Origin: Eudromia elegans
Taxonomy: Eukaryota; Chordata; Aves; Tinamiformes; Tinamidae
Direction of reading: 5' to 3'
Assembly: GCA_003342815.1 (NCBI GenBank)
Contig: PTEX01000133.1
Location: 1,170,484-1,234,483 of the forward strand
DNA length: 64,000 nt
The translations under genes and the position numbers were made by a program. Positions 38,101 through 50,200 of this stretch are shown piece by piece (position 1 is the stretch's first letter; the number at the start of each line of letters is the position of its first letter). Below the pieces are notes generated by a model. That model saw nothing but the letters and a program-made list of their open reading frames with translations. It made no database searches and was not told the origin of the DNA.

Positions 38101-41100
38101 TGAATACCCAGTTATGTTTAACAGCAGAGCGGTGAAGTTTAGTTAAAATGTGCAGAAGAGCCATATTTAGAAGTAAAACAAGCCCTGAAGTGTTCCTCAG
38201 ATCATCATTGGGGTTTCCTCTCTGCCAAGAGATCTCAGGGAAGCCCAACCATGAGGTTGCACAAGACCATAACATTTTTGAGACAAAACTAGTAGTTTCT
38301 GGCACCGTAGGAGCCAGTGATAAAATTGCAGCTGTAAAACAGGCCCGAAGCTGCCAAATCGTGTGTGTTAGTCCTCCCTCTGGTACAGCTGAGCAAGTGT
38401 GACTTGTCCTCTGAAATTCCCCCATGGAATCTGGATTTTTGACACTGATGTGCCATCTGCTGCTGAATTAGACAAGGATATTAATGTTTTGCATATAAAA
38501 CATTCGGAATGCTTTTCTACAGAGGTGGAGGGAACACGTGGATGCTGTGCTCAGTGAAATATGCTTTCTTAAAAAGAGGAATGAGAAAACAACATTGAAT
38601 TCCCTACGACGAGATAAGATTAAACCTGTGACCTAGTCGAAACAACTTGGCAGTGACCTTTATACCCATCCCAGCATGCGGCTTCCCTGCCCACCTCACT
38701 TGTCTTATCAATTACATCCTGGAGAACCGTGGATCAGAGTCTGTGTTCAAGGCTTTGTTTTAAGCATGTTCTTATATCCATTCCCAACACAGGTTTTGCA
38801 TGTTCTTAGAATTACACATACACTTAAGTGCAGGATAGTGCTTATCTCAGGAGAAGGGTGAGCTGTATTGCAGACCAGACATACCTGTGTATGGGTCTTT
38901 TCTTCTCCTGTTTGGCAATCACTTTATCTCCATATTCCCAAGAGAGATGTGGCTAATACAGCTTCCTTCTGTCTACTTACTCCTGTCTCACAGCAACGTT
39001 GTCGAGGTCCCTGCTGCTCTCTTGTGACTGTCTCTTACATTAAAAGCACAAGATGCAGTCGTTTGCTGTCTGGAGAGTTAAAATTCTTAACTAAGAAAAG
39101 AAATCTTCAGGTTTTGGTACCTCTAAGAGCTGAAGCAGGTTGCCATGCATGGACATGGAGCGTGTACTTGTCACTTGCATTAAAAATAACTACCTAAATC
39201 TGAGAAATTTAGTTGCCCACCCATCTGCTTTGAGGAAATGCTACTTTCTGGTGAATGTAGAAAGCTCTCTGTGGAAGCTCTGATTCTACAAAGATACACC
39301 CATACAAAACAAAAAGTCACTGCCATTAAGGACATGCTACAGTTTGGTAGATATTAACCTATTAATATTCATTGCTCATAATACTCTTAAAATCCCCTTG
39401 AAATATAAACCTACATGGAGTTCCCAAGGTTAAGTTCTTAGCATTCTTGCCTGTTGCATTTATGCCCCCCACCTTATTTCAGTCTGTGTGCAGCTGAATT
39501 CTGATCCATACTACTAAACTAAAATTTTCTTTAAGGGAAAACCAGAAATCCCTCTGTCTTTTAAGCCCTTAGCTGGCCTCTCAGCTGACTTTATAAGTCT
39601 CTACTGCTCTGAGATGCTTCCTCCAAATGAGGGCACTTGATGTGCCTATTTTTGGAGAACCTCTGCAGAGTTGAGAGAGGTATTTTTTTCCCCCAGTAAT
39701 TATTTGGTTACCAAAGCACATTTGGGTAAGGATAATGCCTCAGAAATATGTTTTTAATCATGCTTGCTTTCTTTTCCCTTAGCTTCCCTGTAGAAGAGGT
39801 TCTCCTATCCCAGCATTTGGGCTTTAAGCTGGACTAGTTACCCCATGGTTAAACTCATTTCGAGCAAAGTGGGAGAAAGTCAGGACTCAAAGCTACCATT
39901 GCTGCTCTTTGACAAGCACATTACTGCATGGTGTCTGCAGGCTAAACTGATGCTGCATGAGCTGGTTTGCTTTTTTTGGTAAAAGACTAATGTGCTTGGA
40001 TGCTGCATGTTAGCTCATCCATGAAAACCAATAGTCCACGTGCTCTTGAACTGTGGGAAACGTGTGATAATGTGATTTTTAGCTTAACTTTGCTCCACCG
40101 GAGACCGGCAGTTTCTCTCCTCTTTTATCTCCGCAGACTAAAAGCACGCAGTTGATTAAGTTCCAACAGCTGAGTTGTTGCATGGTAACTTAACCGTGTA
40201 CCCAAACCCTCGTGTACCTAATCAGTTCATGCATCTAAACCAGTAAGAGCAGCTGCTCGCTGAGACAGTTCTCCGCTTTCTGGTGGCCTTAATTGCCGCC
40301 CTATGTTTGCCCAGCATGCGTGGAATTAAACAAAAATACCCGCTAGGTGCTTTGTTCTTCTGTCTGTGTTCAGTCGACATGAAGGTTAGTCGAAGGGCCG
40401 CTGTGTAGTTTGGAGAAGCCCTGGCTCGGAAGCAGGGCCGGGGAGTTGCCTGTCGCTGCTGCGCGCTCCGAGGCTCCTGTACCGCTTTGCAGCTGTGCAT
40501 CAACCTCCTGTCTCTGAGTTGTACCTCTTCCTGAGCTCCCCTCGGCACAAAGGTGAAATAAAGACAGCTCTTTGAAAGCCTGTGTTGTGATGGTTTATGC
40601 AAGGTTAACTTAAGCTTGGTTTTATTTCAGTGTTGACTAAAAAGAGTCTACTCAAGAACTGTTCTGTTGGGAGAGCAGGTGGGAGCCTGTTTGTTCCACA
40701 GGTCCTTGCTGGGAGGTGAGATGAACACACAGGGTTTTTGCTGTGTGGGTTGTGCCTTCCTTCTGGCACCGGTACCTCCCTTGAACGTGTGGAAAGAGCC
40801 CGGCATTCGCAAAGACCTTGAACTTTCTAGAAGCTCTCAATTTCCTTTTGGACACTGGAGTCAAATGATTATTTATATCAATAATTCTCATGTCGAGTCT
40901 TCTCTTGAAAAACACGATCCTCTCTTCTCATGCATTTATCTGTCTGAACAGCCAGGGTGTTTTCAGTAGCAAGGTAGCAATTACTGCTGTGGAAGATAAT
41001 AGAAGAACTAAAAGGAAATTTGCAGAGCTGCAGCTGAGCTTCTGTTAAAAACAGTGATCTTGCTTTGAGAATGGAAGGGAATTTGCCAAAAATAGTGTGA

Positions 41101-43595
41101 TCCTTCAGCTGAAGTAATTCAGAAAAACTGCAATTGTAGGTAGGTTTTCTCACATTTATGGCGTAAAGACCTGCATGCTGGGATGATGATCCTTGGTGAT
41201 ACCTGATGGTGGAGATTTACTGCTGCAGCACAAGTAGCAGAAGTTGTCAGGTATCAAGACACTGTGGCCCTGTGCACATTGAAAACATATCGGAAACAAT
41301 TCCTGCTGCTAGAGCTTGCAGTCTGACCTGGATCAGGTGGATAGGAGCAAGAAAAAATGCTCTCAATTTACAGAGGTGGTGAGGGTTTCTTAACTCAGGG
41401 ATGTTGCTGGAAGGATAGGTCAGTACAAACACCTGAAAGGAAATGTTAAACCCCTTTATTTTTTTTTCCCCTGTGCAGGAGATCTGTACCTTTTTAGGCA
41501 GGTTGAATATTGTGTAAAACCAAATCTACTCTTGATCTTAAAGGAAATGAATTTCTAAAAATTCCTTACGTTCTTAAGCGCAGTCATAAATCTCAAGGGT
41601 AAATGAGATGCAAAATAGAGTTCCTTTGTGTCCTGTGTTGCATATGATAATTCCCAGCAGCAAAAACTCGGGGCTTCTTTTTGAGTGGAATTCACTGCGT
41701 TAAAAGAAATTCCCTTGACCCACGTCCCCCGATTGTCCTTGAGTTGATGTGGTGGGAGCAGCTCCCCTGGAGGTGCCGCTTGGCACAAAACTCTGGCTGC
41801 TTAGAAAGCTGACACTGAAGGTGAGCTAAATCCTGCTTTTAATTAACATAGTATTAGCAGAGCTGGGAAACTTTAAACTAGATACGGCAGAAAATGATAT
41901 TGGGAGACCCAGAGGAAGGTTTTTTCACCGAAACTGAGGCCGCTCGAGAGGGTTTCTTGGTGCGTGTGACCCACGGGCGTTAAGGACCTTGTGTCTCCCT
42001 TGCCCAGGTGAGCAGTCCACTGGCCTGAGCTCCCTTGGGGGTCACACTTCAATCCCGTGCGGCTGTGGGGTGTGAGGAAGCTGATGGTCTGTATGAGGAG
42101 GCACTGGCTCTCTGTGGGCAGGCTGCTGTCGTTGCAGTACCTGCAATTAAAAGATAAAGCAAATTCTGGCCAAGGTCTGTGCAGGTGATCAGCAACAAAT
42201 CCCGTTTTTCCTGTGCAGAGCATGGCAGCTCAAGCCCTGGGTGATGAGGCTGCTTGGGGTCTTGTTTCCCATGTTGTTTTCGAACACTATTTTCCGTGTG
42301 TATCCTGTGGTTTTCCTTGTTGATGCTACTCACCTCCATGCATTATTTAAGTGCACTGTCTCTCCTGCTCTTCCTGTTCCAGTGACTTTTTCAGAAATGT
42401 TCTCCCTTTCACTGGGAACTGCTGGTTTCAGAGCCAGACTCTTCTGGGATCTGCTTCCTAAAGAAGAAACATTTTTTTTCCCCCTATTTTGTGCTCTGTT
42501 TGCAGATGTCCTGCTTAATAGTCTGCTACTCCTTGCCCCGTGCTGGATTTAGAGTGACCCTGGAGGTGCTCGATTTTACTGTCACCCTGTGCTGTCGTTC
42601 AATCAGTCCTAGGGGGTGAAGCTTTTTCTCACTAGCTGCAGCAAAACTGTAGGCTTCTCTAGCACTTACTAAGTTCACAATGTAGATAAAATAGAGCTGT
42701 TGAACCTGGGATGTTGCACAGAGGTGGGACTGCTCAGAAAAGCAGTTGCTGGGTTTTCTTGCAGCTTTGCTAATGAAATCTAATGAGCTCTTCCCTCCTC
42801 TCGCTTCTTCATCTGTTATATCAAACTTTTATCGCTGTGACTTGGATCTTTCGCCTTCCTTCCATTCTTTTTTTTGCTCCCTGATGAAGTACTTGATGAA
42901 TCATTTGAACATAAGAACTTACAGAAAAGAGTTCCTGTTGAATTGGGACCCGTTATATTAGAATCTGGCATTTAAGTCCTTCACCTGACAACGTAAAGGA
43001 AAAGAATTGTGCAGTAAGTTTTTGATTGAATGTAGTTGGTTTTTGTTAGGAGAAAATGTATATCCTTACCTTGACGTAGTGGCAAGTGGGAACATGGATT
43101 TTGAACCACTCTTTTTAAAATAGACTCTTCCACTGTTTACAACCTTTCACTGATGCTTACTGCATGGTATAGGCTGGTATAGACTCCATGCTTGGCCTCA
43201 CAAGTGTTGCAGCATCTATAGAGGGTTGCTACACTGCTGTAGAAGACCTCCCAGACAGCCCTGGGACCCAGTAACACCTGAAAAACACTTTTTTTCCTGG
43301 CTATTGTCTGACCTAAATAACAGCTGGAAGAGGTAAGTGGTTCTCCAAGGAGACCAGGCACAGGCTCTGAGCCCTGTGTCCCAAGAGTGTTTCCTATGGC
43401 TGGACCACAGAGGTGACCCTCGTGCTGGGGAGAGGGTTCCGTTTGGAAGCACTGGGATGGGATGGTCAGGATTTGTGGGCACGCACTGTTTTGGGGCATA
43501 CACTACTTGGTTTTGTTGCTTGCCTATTGAAATTGATTATGTCTCCAACTTTCTTTCAGGGTTTCCACGGTCCTTATCCCTTCGGACAGTCTTAA
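17165..43595 (+). CDS. ILRUN: ILRUN (C6orf106), UBA-like and FW-domain regulator of inflammation
   Basis: Complete gene with five coding exons: 17165..17322, 30241..30395, 33185..33382, 34848..35176 and 43560..43595. The total of 876 nt encodes 291 aa plus stop (human about 298). The N-terminus begins MEGMDVDLDAELMQKFSCLG. A UBA-like helical domain covers about residues 20-65. An FW (four-tryptophan, NBR1-like) domain covers about 75-185, with W99, W109, W159 and W174. The Ser/Asn/Gln-rich tail ends in GPYPFGQS. In mammals ILRUN binds IRF3 and p300/CBP and dampens interferon and NF-kB/TNF transcription; that role is known for the family, not shown here. The last exon encodes just 11 residues and the stop. 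All phases close and all introns are GT-AG. The shorter length relative to human appears to lie in the disordered tail. Confidence 0.97.
17323..30240 (+). other. ILRUN intron 1
   Basis: 12.9 kb. The first few hundred bases continue the promoter CpG island; the rest is AT-rich. It contains a T19 run (20752-20770). Two non-coding stretches look compositionally unlike the surroundings: about 26790-27000, with homeodomain-type TAATTA and AAATTA cores, and about 28240-28400, with TGACGTAA and A/T-rich MEF2-like cores. I recognise no gene or retroelement. Confidence 0.75.
20752..20770. repeat. T19 homopolymer
   Basis: Uninterrupted T run in ILRUN intron 1. No retroelement body is recognised next to it. 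Confidence 0.9.
30396..33184 (+). other. ILRUN intron 2
   Basis: 2.8 kb of AT-rich intron. I recognise no coding, RNA or repeat feature. Confidence 0.75.
33383..34847 (+). other. ILRUN intron 3 with an internal CpG-rich patch
   Basis: 1.5 kb intron. Most of it is AT-rich, but about 34020-34205 is strongly GC/CpG-rich with sharp edges. This patch includes a CTCF-like core CAGGGGGCGCC at 34134-34144. See the separate entry. Confidence 0.75.
34035..34205. promoter_or_regulatory. Small intragenic CpG island with CTCF-like core
   Basis: About 170 bp of GCG/CGC-dense sequence in AT-rich intron 3 of ILRUN. It contains CGGCAGGGGGCGCC (34131-34144) and several short inverted GC-rich segments. It could be an intragenic regulatory element, an alternative promoter or an inserted GC-rich fragment. 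No transcript evidence is visible. Confidence 0.45.
35177..43559 (+). other. ILRUN intron 4
   Basis: 8.4 kb intron before the tiny last coding exon. The sequence is AT-rich with short open frames on both strands that match nothing I know. No transposon or RNA gene is recognised. Confidence 0.75.
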
Positions 43596-46500
43596 AACAC
43601 ACACAAAAAACGGGTATCGACGAGGAGAATTTAACAAAGAACTGACTAATGGGGGGAGGGAGGGGGATTCATGTGGCAGACACAACATGGAGCCCCCTTC
43701 TCTGCCTCCGTATCCTGGATAAAGAAGAAAAAACAAAAACCCAGTAACTTAAGACTAGCTGTTTCCACAGGAAAATGCAAAATCTAAGTATGCATGTGTG
43801 AATGCTGAGTTTAAGGAGTGTTGTTTAATGCTATGAGAAAGAAAATACACCAACACCTTGGTTTTGTTTCTTTTTTTATTTTATTTTAGAAGTCATTTTC
43901 ACATAATTAGGTAGCTTAAAGTTTTAAAAATGAAAACGAAAAAGCCATCTTTGGGGGGAAAAAGTATTTTGCCTACGGAGCGGTTGTAGTTTGAGCAAAT
44001 GTTTAATTTTTGTTTGTTTCCTGTTCGTATTTTTTTTAAATAAGGGACAGCGTGCGTTTTTATGGAACTGTCATGTTTTGCTTGCTACCGAATGGGAGTT
44101 TGCTTAGCCCCTGCTGGGGTTTGTGCAGTGACTTAGTTTGTTTGGACATTTTTAATGAGTGGGTCTTCACCCAGCTCCTCGTTTTAACGGCACCTGCTGG
44201 CTTTAGTTACAACTTTTTAATCTTCTGTTAATTCTTCTGTTTTTTATTTCCTTTTGGTTTGGGTGTTGCTGTTGGTTGTCCTGCTCGTCACTGAAAATGG
44301 TGCTGAAACAAGGTCTCAGGATCCCAGTTAGAGAACTCTGGGACTGGCTTAAGGTAATATGGAGAACTCATTTCCCTTCCCGTGTACGTGAAGTACTCGT
44401 AAATAGGCACCCATGTTAACAAGAAAGATTTATTAAAGTTCCCAAGCTGTCCTTCGTGGTTAGCATTTTAAAATAACTTTTTTGTTAACCCTGTACAGTA
44501 GCTGTGCCTAGAACAACCAAGCAAGCGTATCAGTCTCGTGCCAAGAGGACACTCTCTGTGGGCATAATTCATTTGACAGTAGTTGTAAAGCTTCACCTAA
44601 GTCCTGTCCCTTTAGTTTTGAACCCTCCATCCCTGTCTCTCTTAGGCGGAATAAGTTTCAATTCCTTTCTCAGTGATAAAGTATTAGCTTAGCAAAGGGA
44701 GGCTAATTCATTGCATTCTTGAATGTAGAGCAAGAGTTAGTATCACCAGCTGGATTCTGTATCGCCTTGTATTCATTTGCCTTCATCTTACCGGCTCGTA
44801 GCTTTCTGAGGCTCTCGCCTTCTATGTGGGCTCTCCAGGCCTTGTTTTCGGAGGAGGAGCCAGTGCTCGGACGTGGGCTGCTCCGCTGTTCCTACAGCAA
44901 GTGTCCATGGAGTTAGAGGCCGGGGAGCCCTGTGCGAGGAGGGTATTTCTGAAGCACCGTAGCAGTGAGGTGAGGGAGCCCTGGCTCTCTCAGATACTTG
45001 AACAAGGCCAGAACAGCCATCTGCCAAAGATAAAGCAATATGCAAAGTCCCCAAAGCCACCACCTTTCAAATCCTTCCAGCGTGGGCTCCCTCCTGGGAG
45101 CAGAGCATGGCCCTGCTACCTGGCTTCTTCAGGCTGGTTATTCCCCATGGATTGTTTTTTTCTTGGATGATTTTGAAGAGGAGGTTCAATTTTGGCTCAT
45201 CTGCTGAGGCCTCTTATCTTACCTAGTGCATACAGATGGATCTTCTAGGAGGGCAGTGGGAGTTCCCTTATATCGAGCAGAGGGAGGAACTGGACCTTAG
45301 GGAAAACACTTGGACATTGTCGCTCCAGGCAGGGTAACTGCTTGCTGTTAATTCCTTGGAAAGAGCTGATAGATCCTGTTTGTATTTCAGAGGTTTGGTC
45401 GCTAAAGGTCACCATGTTATCTGAAGTCTCCCTTCAGACTTTTTTTTTTTTTTTTGCATGGAGCGACAGGTTTAAGGTAAGAAGTTATCTCCAGGAAAGA
45501 AATTTGGCCTGCTCAGCACTTGCACACGTGGTCTGGCACGCACGGCGCTTTGCTGGAGCTGCGTGAGCTGGTGCAGATGCAGATTGAACCGCTCTGAAAT
45601 GTAAACGTGGAAGGTGGTGCTGCACTTGCTAGTGCAGCTGCAGTGCTTGGTTCTTGTCCTGTAAAAGGCTTTTTGCCCTCAGAGCTGTCTTCTCTTGGTA
45701 GCTGAACCCAGGGCATGGTTTGCACCATTGCAGTGTAGCACGGGCAAGTGGATTCATTCTGTGCTCCCTCCTTGAGCAGCTGGCTACGGTGACTAGCTCT
45801 GAAGGCACGAGACCAGCCCTGACCTCCTCGAACACTGCTGCTTCCCTTCTGGAAGTGTTCACAGCGCTGGAGGCCGGTGTTTGTCCTGGCGACAGGGTGG
45901 TTCCTTATCTTTGTTAGCTCCTTTCAGCAGCTGGTAAGGAAAGAAAGGGGGAAGAGAAAGTGTGGGTGTGCACGGCTGGTGCTGCAGCCCTGGCCTTGCA
46001 TCAGCAGAGCAGCCCGGAGAGCCCCATTCCAGCTTTTTTCTGCTCCCAGCATGTGTGCTTCTCCCTTGGGGAATGGCTCTGCGCCCGTGTCCCTGCGCTC
46101 CCGCCCAAACTGAATCCCATTCTTGGAAGAAGTTGCATGTGCCCCACATCGACCTGTGCTTCCCTGCTCAGCGGGCCAGCTCCTTTAGCAACGGGTGAAG
46201 GCAGCCAGGGCCGTGTCGAGGTGTCTGCAGCCTCTTGCTGCTCACGTCATGTTCCCAGGTAGCCACTTGCGTGTGGGAGCGATCGCCCACGGGTAACCCA
46301 TGAAGTTGAGGGTCTGGCTTGTAAATTCCACCGGGACACTGGGAGAGGGATTAAACTGGTGGCTGCCCTCTCTCTCTGGGGCTTTCCTCTAGCCAGAGTT
46401 GTTTCGCAGAGGCCAAAGGTGGTCTTGTCTCCTCTAGGTTTTGTGGTGCGACTGGCCCCAAGTTGCTCCTGCTGTCAGGTCTCCAGCTGTTCAGAAGGGG

Positions 46501-47210
46501 CAGAAAGGCTCTTGGCAGGCAGCTTCAGGGCACTGCGGTTGCACGGGCTGCTCCAGGCTTGATGCCTTTGGACCCGGAGTCTGGCGTTGTGTGCATGAAG
46601 CAGGAGCTGACCCTTCAAGGTGCTGAATGCCAGTTTTTTGGGAGCGCGTGGGTCTGTGTGCAGGTGGCAGCTCGGGTAGCTCAGCTGAGCACGTTGAACT
46701 CTCGGGCCCTTTGGAGGCCAAGGAAATGGGCCGGTTTGGGACTGGTGAAGCAGCAGCAGCAGAGGACAGGAGTGCCTGAGCCCTTGAGAAGGGGGAGAGA
46801 AAGCAAGATGTGCCCTTTCCTGTGCTCCGAGAGTGGATCCTCGCGTCGAGCGGGAGCCGTTTGGGACTTGGAGCCTCGTGGCTGAGCCGGGACAGCCTGG
46901 TCACCCCATCCATACCGCAGCAGGTTGGAGTGCGACATACCCAGGATGAACCAGCCGGCTCTGGAGAGTCGGATACCACAGAGGGACAGGGATGTGGGGT
47001 GCAAGGAGTGCACGCTGTCCCGCGCCGGCTTCCCCTGGGCTCCCCAGCTCTGTGTTTTTCCCTTGTGTGAGTGAGCGGGTGGTTCTGCGACCCGGCCCTG
47101 CCGCGGCACCGGGGCACGTGCGGAGCCGGGCGCTGCATTGTTGAGTCTGGGGCGAGTCCTGTGATAGCACGTTGGGGGTGAAAATAAAAAGGAAGCTTTT
47201 TCCTTAATGT
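43596..47210 (+). other. Probable ILRUN 3'UTR and downstream sequence
   Basis: Non-coding sequence after the ILRUN stop. About 43.6-44.7 kb is AT/U-rich, as in long vertebrate 3'UTRs, with a weak poly(A) hexamer ATTAAA at 44432-44437. From about 44.8 kb it becomes GC-rich. A canonical AATAAA at 47183-47188 could be the distal end, giving a UTR of about 3.6 kb. Which signal is used cannot be decided from sequence. A T16 run lies at 45440-45455. Confidence 0.5.
47183..47188 (+). terminator. Candidate distal poly(A) signal of ILRUN
   Basis: Canonical AATAAA, followed within 30 nt by T-rich sequence. It is the best hexamer between the ILRUN stop and the GC-rich intergenic region. Confidence 0.4.
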
Positions 47211-50200
47211 ATAAATGAATATTTGTATGATTAAATTAACACAGAAAAAAAAATGCTCTATAGCTGTTGAGAGTTTTATTGAAGCACCCAGTATTTCCAA
47301 ACCTCTGATCTCGTAGCTAAACGGACCCTTTGGGCTTGCTTTTCCAAGGCGTTTGTGGATGCTGCGATACCTGTATGGGCAATGCGATCCCTGGCTTTAC
47401 CCAACACCCTTTAAAGAGAAGAAACTCAACGTGTCTCGAGTTTATCAAACCAATGGTCCAGTCCAGGCAATTGCATCCCAAGAGCGCAGAGAGGGGGAGA
47501 CCGTGTGGATCCATCTGGGAAGGGAGGCCTGGGAGCTACTACAGGGCGTGAGGTTAGAGCCAGACTGGCCATTTCCCAGAGCAGGAAGGGGAGAGCAGCC
47601 GGTGGGATGGGCCTGAGCTCCCTCCTCCGTCTGCATTGCGAGGGTTGGGACGAGCAGAGGCCGTGGGGGACACGGGGATGCTGCAGCCATGTCCCCTGCC
47701 AGCGTGGGTCAGCAAGGGGCTGCCTGGTAAAGCCGCAGTCTCCTGCAGAAACCAGCCCGGGCTGATGCGTGCAGTGCCGAGCAGAGCCTGGCTAGGAGAG
47801 GGCTGAGCACATGGGAGCCGGAGCGCCGGGAAAGGACTGAGCATGTGGGAGCTGGAGTGCCGGAAAGGGCTGAGCGCACAGGAGCTGGGAAACCATCGTG
47901 GTGCTGTCAAGTGCCTCGAGCATCAGCACGGCCGTCGTGGGCTGACCTGCGCTTCTCAAGCCCACCCGAGCCCCGGTATTTGCCTGTGCAAACTCCCCAT
48001 GGGAGCAGCGCAGCCCAAGCTGCCGTTCCACCCGCAGGTGCCTCTGTCCCTAATCCTTGTGAGAAGCCTCCGTGCGAGCGCAAGCCCCGGGCTGCGTCGC
48101 ACCATTTGAATAAGTGCCTGGAGCTTTTCATGCGCTGTTGAAGCTTGTCCGAAGGCTCTCCGGGAAGAGCCGTCCCGCTCCCCGCGCCGGCTGGTGTTTG
48201 CTCTGCGCCTCGCCATGAATGCGCCCCTTGAGCCGGCCGCTCGCAGGTGTCGTTAGGACCGTTCGCTGTTTGGAGAGGTTCACGTCGCCTCCCCTTCCTC
48301 CCTCCCACCCTCTTCCTCCCTTTTCATTTACTCGGTGTTTGCTTGAAAGGATCTGTTTGCCTTTAGGGTTGCAACCTGTCAGGAGCTCATCAAAGCAGGA
48401 CAATATGATCACACCTTCCTTCAAACACTATCTTAGGAGCAGGCAAATAACAGGAGCTATTGCTAGAGTGGAGGTCGTCTTACGTCCCCGGCCGTTCGCA
48501 GCGCGGGGTGTGGTGCGAGGCAGGAGGCCAAGGCAAATAGCTGCTGCAGTCGCCCATGGACTGTTTGGGTTTGCTTTTCCTCCTCGCCAAATTCGGGGTT
48601 TTGTTGAAGGAGACCAGGTCTTTGTGCATTGAAGGTCATGAAAGTCTCATTTTGGGTCTGCTACGTTGGGTTCAGGACATGGTGGCTGTTGTAGGTGGGT
48701 GGCTGCAGCTACGATGGAGCCTCATGGAGCTCCTGTTGGCACCTCTTTGGTGGCGCTCGAGCCCGCGGTCCCCTCGGTGCCGAGTGCATTGGGATGGGAA
48801 TGACTTGCCCGGAAAAGAACCAGATGCGGCATGGGCCAAAGGGGGCCAGTTTTGGTGGTTACCTCATCCTATATGTGGGTTGGAGCCACCATGGGCTGCA
48901 AGATGCTGAGGGCTGCATCTGAATCCGCCTCACCAAATCCTTTGGGATCCGCTGTAAAGCAGGGGAGAAGCCAAATGGGAAAATAGGCTGTGCCTAGTAA
49001 GGAGAATTCTGCGCTGTGAAAGGACATCCATGGGGAAAAGCATCCGTATGTCTGCTTGCACACAAGGAGCCGGGAAGAGCTGCTGGTGCTGAGGGCCTGG
49101 CTTTCCTAACGCCTCTCGCTGCCGAGTTCATTGGAAAATACCCAATTACACAGAATTAATCTAAGGAAACCTCATCTCCCGCGTGCGCTTCCCGCTGGAA
49201 GCGGCGCGGGAGCAGCTGGCAGGCGCACAGGGAGCAGCCGTGTTTGTGCTGCCCCATTCCCGTCATGCGGAGCCGCGCCGGCTCTGGAACCTTGTCCCTG
49301 TTCCCTGGTTTTGTTCACACCGTGGCCTGCCCCAGGGCTCCAACAGCCTGAGGTGTTTCCATGGAAGAGGCTCCCTTAGCCTGTCTGACGGTGGAGCGAT
49401 CCCTGCTCCTCCCAGGCTCCCACTGCAGGGAAAAGCAGCCTGTGTTTTGGGGGAAAAAGAAGGAGAAATGGGTGCTCCTGCTCTGCCTCTGTCTCCAAAG
49501 GAAGCTCCGGCTGTTGACTTGAAAAAACAGCGGCCGCTTCCCAGCTGCTGTTCCCAGAGTGCCAGCGCATCCCTGCATCCCGCGGGAAGCTGCTCGCAAG
49601 GGGCTTGTTGGTGCCAACCTGGGCCAGGGAAGCACTGGAGCCGACAGAGGGAGCCAAGCGGGCTCCGCATCCCGGGAAAGGAGCGCCGGGGTAGGGAGCC
49701 GCGGGGCAGCCGCGCGTCGGAGCGGGGCGAGCGGCAGCCCCGCCGCCTGCTCCTTATCTAATCGGCCCTGTTTGCCCGGCCGCGTTTCCTCAATTACGGC
49801 CACCGGCTGCCGGCTGCGCCCTGACGTCACCTGGGAAGCGGCCGCGACCCCCGCGGGACACCCGGGATCCCCCCGACCCCTCGTCCAGGATGCGCCAGGA
49901 CCCGCTGGCAGCTCCGCGCGACTGCGGCTGCCGGAGCAGCCGGTTTGCCCGAGTGCTCCGGCGCTCCGGATAAATAGCGATAAAGCCATTATTTAGAGAG
50001 CAAACAACTGGGAAGTGCGAAAGCTGCTCGGGTCTTTCCCTGTTTTTTTGGGGCAGGGCGGCAATGCTGCCGGTGGGAGCGGATCCCAGCAGGGCCGAGG
50101 TGCGAGGGGGCAGCTCCGTAGGGAAGCAGCTGCTGGATGGCTCCAGGTTTCCTTTCATCCTCCTGGGATGGGTGGGATTTCACCCCTCGGGAGGGTGAAG

